Shown: positions 55,878 through 64,000 of the stretch, piece after piece | Numbering within the stretch: the first letter of the stretch is position 1 | Layout: each line of letters begins with the position of its first letter | From: a virus | Virus record (IMG/VR): IMGVR_UViG_3300027754_000034 | Coordinates: 1-64,000 of that record | DNA: 64,000 nt | Direction: 5' to 3' (one strand) | Notes under the pieces: model-generated | Seen by the model: the letters and a program-made list of their open reading frames with translations, nothing else | Database searches by the model: none | Told to the model about the DNA's origin: nothing | Program-made: the position numbers and the translations under genes

Positions 55878-58800
55878 ATATCAGGGTCAAGCTCTACCCT
55901 GATAACGGGGTCTGCTTATAATGACTTCTTAGATAAGTCCATATTAAAATTCACAGGAGGCGTTGAGGTACCGTGCCCAGCAGTTCTTATAGCTTCTTTG
56001 GCGGATCCTTATTTACTAGTTGCGGGAAACTCATTTAAGGTCTCTGTTAATTTAAATCAAGCTGTAGAAATTAAAATCACTGCTGCACAATTGGTGGTTC
56101 TTGGTGCCAGTAGTTTCGCTACCGTAGACAGGGTAATCACCCTGATAAATAGCACATTATCTTCGGTAAATATAACTTGGGCAAACGTAGCTGATGTTAC
56201 TGACTCCGGTTATTTAAGATTAACAAGTCCGACTTCGGGTTCCTCATCATCTATTTCAATATCAGGGCTTCCAGCCACATTACAAAAATTAGGTTTCGGG
56301 AACGTAGCCACATCCATATCCTACGGTAAGGATGTTTCACGGGGAATAGTTACCGTTGAACCGGATTCGTTCGGTGGGTACGCTCAAGCAGTATGGGAAG
56401 ACGGTAGCCCATTAAACGCCATATCGAATACCTTTTATTTCAACAATTCATCAGCTTACGGTTTATCGCAGAAAGTACCGACTGGACAACCTGTATATGG
56501 TAGAATTTCCGAAACCACGGCTCCTTCGTTAGAAATAAACTGGTATAGCAAATGTGAAGGATCAAACCCAGTAGTTTCCAAAAACCCATCATTCAGTTCG
56601 TTGGGTGCTGGCGAAACTTTAGTATTTTCCTCATATGATTTATATGGCAACTCCAGCAATAGCTTTACGGCTACATTTAGTGCTGGACCAACTTCTCTAC
56701 AAGATGTTATAAACGTAATAAATAATGCGTGGAACAGCATAACTGGTGGTCTTCAAGGCAGAGTTATAAGTCGAGTAACTTCCCCTTATTTCGTTGTTGG
56801 ATCGTTATATTTTAAATTAAATAATAACGCGACCATTACCGCAAATTTTGATGGAACAGAAAAAACTGCCACTTTAATAATAGCCAGAATCAACACTGCT
56901 GTCGCTGCGGCCATGCAGTCGTCCCAAGGAGAAGCTTATGTGATAGGCTCCGACTCTTTTGGTATTAGATCTAAAACTGGTTTCGGGGAATCAAGTTCAG
57001 TAGAAATATTAGGATTTAGTAGTTCTGATACCGAGAGGTGTCTTGGATGTCCTGTCGGTATATATAAAGGGTGGGAATTCTGTAAAGCCCGTGGTTCAAA
57101 TATACAGTTATCTGCGGCTTCCCCGACTTCTTATTACATAATTGGTGCGGGTTCTACAGCTCTAACCTTTTTAGGTTTATCTCATTACAGCACGGGCGTC
57201 AAGACCTCAATATTAAACAGATATATTAGAACAGAATTTCCTTCATATGATTCAACTATCGTACCTTTAAATTTCGCGGTCACTCTTTTAACACCAGAAT
57301 ATCTAGAGGCTGGAGATGTTCCTGATGACATCTTCACTAAGGAACGATTTACAGATTTAGTATCCTCTAATGCCTATAAATATCCGTTAGCCTCAAGCAA
57401 CACAAATGCAGCACGAGCAGGACAACAAGCCAGATATGGCCTAGACGGTTACATTCAAGCTGCAACTCTGCCTTATGAATTAGGAAGCGTTAAAGCGGGA
57501 AATGTTTATTTTCCATTAAATGGTGCTGTTTTATCTTTTCAATATACACTAAATTCGCAAGACTTAATATTCGAGGGCTTCCATCCTTTAAACCCTTCAA
57601 TTCGTCTTTATATTCACGATGACCAGACTGGTAGACCTGCTTGGTGTACATCAGTCAATGCTGTAAAGACGAATGTAAACGCATACACCCCAGATTTACC
57701 GGCTGAAGCCTCTTCAATCGTAGACCTTAGCGAAGAGGGGATTAGTATTAGCTTCCGAGATGCAAACAGTGCTACTCCGTATGTTCCAGAAAATGACTTT
57801 TCTTTCGCTCCATCAAGTTCTCCATCATTTGTAAAGGAGTTGTCCTTTTCTAAAAATACTTTCATTAATTTTAAACTTGGATCTGCAGCAATTAGTGATA
57901 AAAATATTTCAGATAATACTACAATAAATTTTTATAAGTTCACAAGTCCTGCTGGGAGCAACCAAGGAGACTCCGCTTTAAGACTTAACAGCAGGATAGT
58001 GGAAGACAAGACAATATTTCAGTCTATTAATGGACGCATTGAAATTTCATGTGGCGACGGCATCAGTACCTTTGGAGATTTTAACGGGATTGACGCTATA
58101 TGGAAAATATGTTCCATACTTTCGGTCCTACCAGCTTCGGATACACGACCAGTCTTCATCGCATTAAAGTCCGGTACTTACCATAATGATAATGCAAAAC
58201 CTTTAGTATTTTCGAATAGAAATGTTACAATCATAGGAGAGGGTGACGTAAACATAATTACACCTTCCCCATCAGATGACGGTACCATTACCTTTAATGG
58301 TACCGTAGACCCATCTTCAATTTCAAATCATATAAAATTAGAAAATATTAGGATATTTGCTAATATTTTTAGAGCAATAGAATGTGAGAATGTTACCATA
58401 GAATTAATAAACTGTTATATTGAAGGCTTGGGATTGTCTATCAGGGCAACGAGCACATCGGGTTCCTCCACATATTCCAATGGTGCTGCAGCCTACGTCA
58501 GGCAATGCACCATCGCTCATTCAAGTGTTAAAGATACCAATAGTTTAGTATACCTTAAATCATTAAATGATGACTCTCCTCCTGTCGTGTTCGACTCTTG
58601 TGTTTTTGACTGTAGCAACTGTATTGATTTTACCGTTCTTTTGGTAGAAGGACTATCAAAGAGAAATTCATATGAGGAGGTCTCGTTTAAAAATTCATCC
58701 TTTAAATTAGGAAAATATACGACACCAACAGTCGCATCAGTTCCTCCTTACACTCTTCCGAATTTAAATCATGATAACGGGTTATTAGCTCTACATCCCG

Positions 58801-60788
58801 CTAATGATGGTAGGACTGCAGAAGGTCTTATAATCGAATCAGTAATTTTTGAAGACTGCAGTATAGAAAACGCAGTGCAAGACTCCATTATTCTGCAGTT
58901 ATGTAGTGCTAGTGTTTCTCAATATGCTGCTGAATTTGCATCACCAAACAATTGGGGTCAGGTTAACAACCTCACCTTCAGTCGATGTAATTTTAACGTT
59001 TTATTCGGTGAAGAAACCCCGTATTCAACTATCGCAAAGTTCATAGTGGGGCAAGGAGTTCTCAATACAGTTCTAGATTCTTGTAATTTATATCTTAAAA
59101 CACAAAATGCAGTATTGGGGATGTCCGGTCAGTTACCCGACTGGTTTAAGTTTGTGAATCCTTCTGGTTATCGTGATATTGATTTAAACGCCACGAGTCT
59201 AATTTCTTTCAGCACGATGTTTGCCTTTGGTGGTAATAATACCAGAGTCATAAACACGAATTTTAATGATATATTTAGTAAATTCGGATTAACTGGAGTG
59301 TCCACCGTTATTTATGGTCTTTCTCTCGATTCTTTCATTGTAGAAAATTGCAGGATCTTAGGAACTGATGAACAAAGCGGTAATGGGGTTGAAGATTCTA
59401 CCAATATTTTCATAATAAATGAAGACCCATCTTCCCCATCATTTCTATCCAGAAGGGCCGTATCTATTTCAGGTTTAGACATAGTAGGAAAAAATCTCAC
59501 GAACGGGTACGAATGGAATAAAGAGTATGGATCAATTTGCAGTTTCATAGGGAATAATTTTAATATCGATAAATGTAGGATTGAAGGATGGACTAATACT
59601 CTTAGTCCTGTTTTGAAAAGTCGCACATATGGAATAAAGTTCAACGGTCATAATTATAAAATACTTAATTGTACAATTGCAGATACACAATGGGGTATAT
59701 ATAACATAAGCTTCGAGTATACCCCATTATTTGCTGAATGGGGAAATTATGTGATTTCGAACAATACGATAAGAGTGGGTGATTACCAACCAGCAGCTGA
59801 ACTGTCTTCTGGAATATACTTAACTAATAGCGGTTTCGCACCCACGTCGGATCCTATCATTATCAGTAACAATAACGTCAGTACAGGATACTGCACAGAT
59901 ATAATAGATGCTGCCATAGACTGCATGATAACCCCAGAAGATGCTAGTATATTAGATGATTCGCCTCTACTACACATACACGACAACACCATTAAAATAA
60001 GTACCGATTTAAAAAACGCAATATCTATTTTACCATCCGCTTTGGAAACAAGTCCTGGAGACATTCACAATCCCAAAGCAATAGTGTATGGTAATACCGG
60101 ACAAAAAATACAAGACTTGTCGATACTTACACCATTTTGTTATTTAGCGAATTATACTGCCGGTACTGGATATACGGCGATAAATCATAATAACGTACTA
60201 CCAGGCAGTTTAATAGGTGCAGAAACCGATACTAGCATAGTAGAATTTTTTCCAAAGCGCACATCCACTCCACTTAGTACTTATATTAATCCAGTTAGGT
60301 CGAGCAATCCAATTCATGTAGTTAATCTTCCCGATATTTGGAAACTGAACTTGAATATTAGTCTTACCGTAGAACATCAGGGTATAAACGGTCTGTGGAC
60401 AGCCCCTCCCGTTTTTTATATCATGACTACTAGAATAGTCTATTCGTATGACAATATAACTTACATAGACCTCCCTGATTCAGAAGTGAGTTCTTCGTAC
60501 TTTGAGGTTACGTCAATCATAGATCCTGGAATAGTTGATACATATATTTCTCCATTAACTCTGACTGGAGAGTTACCAAATGTCTCAACTTTCCATGATG
60601 GAGTTTTTTTTGATGTAGAAGCCGCTTTCTTAATACTCCCTCCGATCTCGCCTCTTGCGCCTTCTCCAATTCCATCTAATGCTTTTAACTTGGAGTTAAG
60701 GTGGTCAGCATCCGTTAAAACTCCCAAAAAAGATTATTTAGACGGTGCCATCATGTTAAACAACACTCTTCGACTAAAAACAGTCTGA
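55803..60788 (+). CDS. Beta-helix tailspike protein 1
   Basis: A 1661-residue protein. The first ~45 residues form an anchor (MTRPRSQQINDPVTRYSKIP) shared almost exactly with the next gene. Two or more alpha/beta modules follow up to about residue 480 (VDRVITLINSTLSSVNITWA, AISNTFYFNNSS), then a conserved linker EAGDVPDDIFTKERFTDLVS and QQARYGLDGYIQAATLPYEL. From GDGISTFGDFNGIDAIWKIC (about 749) to about 1390 the pattern is a right-handed parallel beta-helix of the pectin-lyase type (NVTIIGEGDVNIIT, VTIELINCYIEGLGLSI, FKILNCTIADTQWGIYNI-like coils). A beta-rich C-terminal domain closes it. This is the layout of phage tailspikes that bind or degrade surface polysaccharide. Catalytic residues cannot be assigned. 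Confidence 0.78.
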   Translation: MTRPRSQQINDPVTRYSKIPLHDNPISGSSSTLITGSAYNDFLDKSILKFTGGVEVPCPAVLIASLADPYLLVAGNSFKVSVNLNQAVEIKITAAQLVVLGASSFATVDRVITLINSTLSSVNITWANVADVTDSGYLRLTSPTSGSSSSISISGLPATLQKLGFGNVATSISYGKDVSRGIVTVEPDSFGGYAQAVWEDGSPLNAISNTFYFNNSSAYGLSQKVPTGQPVYGRISETTAPSLEINWYSKCEGSNPVVSKNPSFSSLGAGETLVFSSYDLYGNSSNSFTATFSAGPTSLQDVINVINNAWNSITGGLQGRVISRVTSPYFVVGSLYFKLNNNATITANFDGTEKTATLIIARINTAVAAAMQSSQGEAYVIGSDSFGIRSKTGFGESSSVEILGFSSSDTERCLGCPVGIYKGWEFCKARGSNIQLSAASPTSYYIIGAGSTALTFLGLSHYSTGVKTSILNRYIRTEFPSYDSTIVPLNFAVTLLTPEYLEAGDVPDDIFTKERFTDLVSSNAYKYPLASSNTNAARAGQQARYGLDGYIQAATLPYELGSVKAGNVYFPLNGAVLSFQYTLNSQDLIFEGFHPLNPSIRLYIHDDQTGRPAWCTSVNAVKTNVNAYTPDLPAEASSIVDLSEEGISISFRDANSATPYVPENDFSFAPSSSPSFVKELSFSKNTFINFKLGSAAISDKNISDNTTINFYKFTSPAGSNQGDSALRLNSRIVEDKTIFQSINGRIEISCGDGISTFGDFNGIDAIWKICSILSVLPASDTRPVFIALKSGTYHNDNAKPLVFSNRNVTIIGEGDVNIITPSPSDDGTITFNGTVDPSSISNHIKLENIRIFANIFRAIECENVTIELINCYIEGLGLSIRATSTSGSSTYSNGAAAYVRQCTIAHSSVKDTNSLVYLKSLNDDSPPVVFDSCVFDCSNCIDFTVLLVEGLSKRNSYEEVSFKNSSFKLGKYTTPTVASVPPYTLPNLNHDNGLLALHPANDGRTAEGLIIESVIFEDCSIENAVQDSIILQLCSASVSQYAAEFASPNNWGQVNNLTFSRCNFNVLFGEETPYSTIAKFIVGQGVLNTVLDSCNLYLKTQNAVLGMSGQLPDWFKFVNPSGYRDIDLNATSLISFSTMFAFGGNNTRVINTNFNDIFSKFGLTGVSTVIYGLSLDSFIVENCRILGTDEQSGNGVEDSTNIFIINEDPSSPSFLSRRAVSISGLDIVGKNLTNGYEWNKEYGSICSFIGNNFNIDKCRIEGWTNTLSPVLKSRTYGIKFNGHNYKILNCTIADTQWGIYNISFEYTPLFAEWGNYVISNNTIRVGDYQPAAELSSGIYLTNSGFAPTSDPIIISNNNVSTGYCTDIIDAAIDCMITPEDASILDDSPLLHIHDNTIKISTDLKNAISILPSALETSPGDIHNPKAIVYGNTGQKIQDLSILTPFCYLANYTAGTGYTAINHNNVLPGSLIGAETDTSIVEFFPKRTSTPLSTYINPVRSSNPIHVVNLPDIWKLNLNISLTVEHQGINGLWTAPPVFYIMTTRIVYSYDNITYIDLPDSEVSSSYFEVTSIIDPGIVDTYISPLTLTGELPNVSTFHDGVFFDVEAAFLILPPISPLAPSPIPSNAFNLELRWSASVKTPKKDYLDGAIMLNNTLRLKTV

Positions 60789-60799
60789 TTGCATTTTCT

Positions 60800-60891
60800 A
60801 TGGGGTATAAAACTAAATGACTCGTCCTCGTTCGCAACAGATCAACGATCCCGTTACACGTTATTCGAAGATCCCCTTATATGATAACCCC
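60800..60891 (+). repeat. Near-identical 92-bp start of tailspike 2
   Basis: Second copy of the block at 55786-55877, covering the leader ATGGGGTATAAAACTAA and the first ~25 codons. The spacing between the copies is 5014 bp. Confidence 0.9.
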
Positions 60892-63800
60892 GCATCAGGA
60901 AGCTTTTCTGCGATTATATCTGGAGCCCAATACACCAGCTCCATAAACGAGTCTGCTACTAAATTAACGAATGGTGTAGAAGATCCTTGTCCGGCCAGTA
61001 TCGTTGGTTCAGCTACGGATCCTTTCTTTTTGGCTATTGGAAATAAATTTCTAGTATCCATTGATAACGCTATCCCGGTAGAAATAACGGTAACTGCAAC
61101 CGAAATAGTGAATTTAACCGGTGTTGGAGATTTCACTACAGCCCATAGACTGGCGAAACTTGTAAACGATACTCTGTTAGTTGAAAATCCTGATTGGTAT
61201 GCTGTAGCGAGCCGAACTCCGGAGGGTTTTCTAAAATTAGCGTCACCTACGTTTGGTTCAGACTCTAGAGTAGAAATATCTGGAAACAATGCAATACTGA
61301 CGGCTATCGGCTTTCCGATGGCAAATCCTCGGGTAAGCCTTGGCCGGGATATCACAAGAGGAATTGTTACCCAAAGCCCAGATAGGAAAGGCGGCTATCT
61401 CGATTTAGCTTGGGAGGATGGGAGACATGTAACTGCCATCAATAATGTTTATTATACTAATGCTGATGCAGACAAACCATTTGTACAATCCATACCGACA
61501 GGTCAACCAATATTTGGTCGGTTATCGAAAACCGATTTACCGTCCTTAAACATTGATTGGTATTCAAAGTGTGAAGGTTCAGACCCACTTCGCTCAGCAT
61601 TTTCCGATTTCTCTTTATTGGGCGGTGGTGAGGACATAGAAATCTCCTACACCGACATTTACGGAAACACCAATTGCCAGTTTACCACTATATTTAGTAC
61701 TACTCCTACTACTTTTCAGGATGTAGCTGATGAGATAAATAACTCCTGGAATGTGGTTTCCAGGGGCCTAAGAGCCACAGTCATATCTGTGGTAGTGGCT
61801 CCATATATAGTATTCACTAATTTGACGTTAAAACTGAATGGTAATGCTCAAATAGTAGTTACATTAAATGGAACTCAAAAGACTGTCAGTCAAATAATCA
61901 CTCACATAAACAACGAAATTGCTGCCGCTGGACAAGCGGCGCAAGGTGAGGCTTTCAACGCTGGCGGTGGAAGATTTGGGATTCGGTCTTTATCTGCGGC
62001 TGTCGGTGAAACATCTACCATAGAAATAATCAGTACTAGTGATTTCGATGGGGAAAGAACCCTAGGACTTCCCATTGGTCTATATAAGGGCTGGGAACTG
62101 TGTAGAGTCGTTGGTGCAGAAATACAAATAGACCCGCCATCACCATCCGTTATATATGAAATATCGGCTGGAGGTACGGCCATTCTTCCGTTAGGTCTTA
62201 CTTCTTATCCAGTTAGTCCTATTAAGACTACTATTGTCAACAGATTCATAAAGTCAGAGTTTCCTTATTACGATTCGAAAGTACCTAGCACTAATGCTAT
62301 TTCTATACTAATTCCGGAATTAATGGAAGCCGGAGATATTCCGGATAATATTTTTACTAAAGAACGTTTTGCTGATCTTGTATCACCTAATTCTTATAAA
62401 TACCCCCTTGCTGTAGATAACACGAATGCTGCTAGATTCGGGCAACAAGCCCGTTATGGCCTAGACGGTTATATTCAACCTGAGACTCTTCCCTATGACC
62501 TAGGAAGCGTAAAGGTAGGGAAGTTCATATTTAATATAAATAGCGCTTCTTTATTGATGTTCGAATATACAAAAAATGGTCAGGATCTATTCATAGAGGC
62601 TTTTAATGCAGGAAATCCTTCAGTACGTCATTATGTAATTGACGATCAAGCTGAAAATCCTGGTTATTTAATAACTGTAAATGTAGAGAAAACCGCAGCG
62701 AACACTTACACACCAGATGTAGACCCTGACCCTTCCACCATCCTAGAACTTTCGGATAGATTCTTGGGTTATAGCATCAGGAATATTAATTCTGGAGCTT
62801 ATACACTAGGTGTCCATGACTTTACACTGTTAGGAGACATAACCTCTGACTCTAGAACTCTTCAATTCGGATTAGCGACTTTATTATACTGGAAAACAGG
62901 TCCGGCAAATATTTTTGATGAAAACATATTTAATACCCCGGGCGCAGATATAGTTAAGTTTACTAGTCCCTTAGCAGATAATGAAGGTGACAGTGCGATC
63001 CGCCTCGCAGATAAGATTACCTCTAATAGTACGATATTTTCAATACTTAATGCTAGATTAGAAGTCACATGTGGTGATGGAATAAATTCATATGGAGATT
63101 TCAACGGTTCTGACGCCATTTTTAAAGCTTGGCAGTATTTACATAATGATCCCGCAGATGAAAGACCTGTCGTAATCAAGATTAAAGAAGGCACATATAC
63201 TAATGCTGTTACTCTGACATTCACACGCAGTGTGACTATTGAAGGAATAGCTAAGGATAAAGTATCCATAAATCGCACTACTCCAGGGGCTACTTTAAGA
63301 TTCTTTAATACTCCAACGAACGCAAAGACTGACGTTATCTTAAGAAACCTATCCATTCTTAGTAACGAAAATTTTTGCATTTATAGTCGCGCAAATTTAC
63401 TGGTAGAAAACTGCTATCTAAATAATATAGCTATATTCGGTAATCAAGAAAATGTAATGTCCTCCTACTTAGCTCGATTCAGTAATTGTGAAATAGGTGC
63501 TTCCTCCGGTCTAAATATTCATCACAATATACATTTAATTTACGAAAATGACCCTTTACTACCTGAAAAGATTCCGCTTCCTCCAGTAGTATTCGATAAC
63601 TGTCTGATAAATAATAGTGATACCATTGATATAGGACTACTTAGAATTGACGGATCGTTTGACTATTCTGAGTTTTCAGGTGTTTATTTTGATAAATGCG
63701 TAATACGACTTGGAACCTATAGTAATGTTATTGCGCCTGACGGCATAAATACGAAAGGATTTAGAACTGAATATAATACTGGCCTAGTCGAACTACATCC

Positions 63801-64000
63801 CAAAACAGACGTCAGGACTGGTCCAGGGTTAGTAATTCATGAACTCAGATATGATAAGTGCCGTATAGAAGCATTAGATCAAAAATCTTTGATAATACAA
63901 CTTACTGGGGATATAACCAGTAAAGAGCATGCAGATTATGCATCTCCTTCTGATTGGGGTAAAATTGAAAATTTGACATTTGATGGTACTGAAGTATATG
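60817..64000 (+). CDS. Beta-helix tailspike protein 2 (cut by right edge)
   Basis: The ATG at 60817 begins a frame open to the window end (1061 codons shown). The anchor is almost identical to tailspike 1 (MTRPRSQQINDPVTRYSKIP). The body aligns with it throughout but is diverged: WYSKCEGSDPL, IVNRFIKSEFPYYDS, EAGDIPDNIFTKERFADLVS, QQARYGLDGYIQPETLPYDL, and GDGINSYGDFNGSDAIFKAW at about residue 752, nearly the same place as in tailspike 1. A beta-helix follows (SVTIEGIAKDKVSINRTTPG, VILRNLSILSNENFCIYSR). This is a tandem duplicate, probably with a different sugar specificity. It lies 28 bp after tailspike 1, with no hairpin seen between them. Confidence 0.8.
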   Translation, partial: MTRPRSQQINDPVTRYSKIPLYDNPASGSFSAIISGAQYTSSINESATKLTNGVEDPCPASIVGSATDPFFLAIGNKFLVSIDNAIPVEITVTATEIVNLTGVGDFTTAHRLAKLVNDTLLVENPDWYAVASRTPEGFLKLASPTFGSDSRVEISGNNAILTAIGFPMANPRVSLGRDITRGIVTQSPDRKGGYLDLAWEDGRHVTAINNVYYTNADADKPFVQSIPTGQPIFGRLSKTDLPSLNIDWYSKCEGSDPLRSAFSDFSLLGGGEDIEISYTDIYGNTNCQFTTIFSTTPTTFQDVADEINNSWNVVSRGLRATVISVVVAPYIVFTNLTLKLNGNAQIVVTLNGTQKTVSQIITHINNEIAAAGQAAQGEAFNAGGGRFGIRSLSAAVGETSTIEIISTSDFDGERTLGLPIGLYKGWELCRVVGAEIQIDPPSPSVIYEISAGGTAILPLGLTSYPVSPIKTTIVNRFIKSEFPYYDSKVPSTNAISILIPELMEAGDIPDNIFTKERFADLVSPNSYKYPLAVDNTNAARFGQQARYGLDGYIQPETLPYDLGSVKVGKFIFNINSASLLMFEYTKNGQDLFIEAFNAGNPSVRHYVIDDQAENPGYLITVNVEKTAANTYTPDVDPDPSTILELSDRFLGYSIRNINSGAYTLGVHDFTLLGDITSDSRTLQFGLATLLYWKTGPANIFDENIFNTPGADIVKFTSPLADNEGDSAIRLADKITSNSTIFSILNARLEVTCGDGINSYGDFNGSDAIFKAWQYLHNDPADERPVVIKIKEGTYTNAVTLTFTRSVTIEGIAKDKVSINRTTPGATLRFFNTPTNAKTDVILRNLSILSNENFCIYSRANLLVENCYLNNIAIFGNQENVMSSYLARFSNCEIGASSGLNIHHNIHLIYENDPLLPEKIPLPPVVFDNCLINNSDTIDIGLLRIDGSFDYSEFSGVYFDKCVIRLGTYSNVIAPDGINTKGFRTEYNTGLVELHPKTDVRTGPGLVIHELRYDKCRIEALDQKSLIIQLTGDITSKEHADYASPSDWGKIENLTFDGTEVY

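Noticed and set aside
60861-61355. A 164-codon - strand frame, and a 172-codon one at 62862-63380
   Set aside because: Both lie antisense to the second tailspike, whose + strand frame is open and closely related to the first tailspike.

Overview
The window looks like part of the late (virion) region of a large double-stranded DNA bacteriophage with a contractile (myovirus-type) tail, probably a big lytic phage genome. The reasons are: almost all genes from 4.2 kb to the right edge lie on the + strand and are tightly packed, with ATGA, GTGA, TTGA and TAATG overlaps; several starts carry clear Shine-Dalgarno sequences, so the host is a bacterium; and the gene order is tail tube, two small tail genes, tape measure, baseplate hub, spike, wedge (gp25-like, then J-like, then tail-protein-I-like), then giant fibre and tailspike genes. 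The DNA is AT-rich. The host cannot be named from this sequence. No capsid, terminase, sheath, replication, tRNA or CRISPR locus is visible.

Region by region. 1-2128 (- strand) is the N-terminal part of a collagen-like fibre gene that runs off the left edge. 2181-4149 holds small, poorly known genes: a conserved small phage protein, a GTGA-coupled membrane miniprotein, a helical protein, a protein with a repetitive acidic tail, and on the - strand a degenerate HNH protein. 4211-16644 is the tail tube to baseplate hub block, with a strong terminator after the tube gene. 16641-17021 is a lone - strand gene set between hub and spike. 17054-34003 holds the spike and baseplate wedge genes, including a small gene out of frame over the 3' end of a 1766-residue protein gene. 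34079-44628 holds fibre genes, including a 2222-residue protein, with Ig-like domains, concanavalin/LamG-like domains and about 24 copies in total of a helical repeat with paired histidines.

44613-47484 is an accessory insert. It holds a nuclease plus Mom/GNAT-like homing endonuclease gene flanked by perfect 32-bp direct repeats, an unknown gene, and a frameshifted remnant of a second endonuclease copy. It is followed by an HU-like gene (47485-47778). 47813-64000 holds two large paralogous fibre proteins sharing an N-terminal anchor, a small virion protein between them, and two tandem beta-helix tailspike genes whose first ~90 bp are almost identical while the rest has diverged. The second tailspike runs off the right edge.

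Together the genes build a tail tube on a tape measure, cap it with a hub and spike (a lytic transglycosylase-like domain sits in a hub-proximal protein), and surround it with wedges and a large set of adhesins. Functions for the tube, tape measure, hub, spike, J, gp25-like and tailspike proteins come from sequence motifs plus gene order. Many other virion proteins are assigned only by position.
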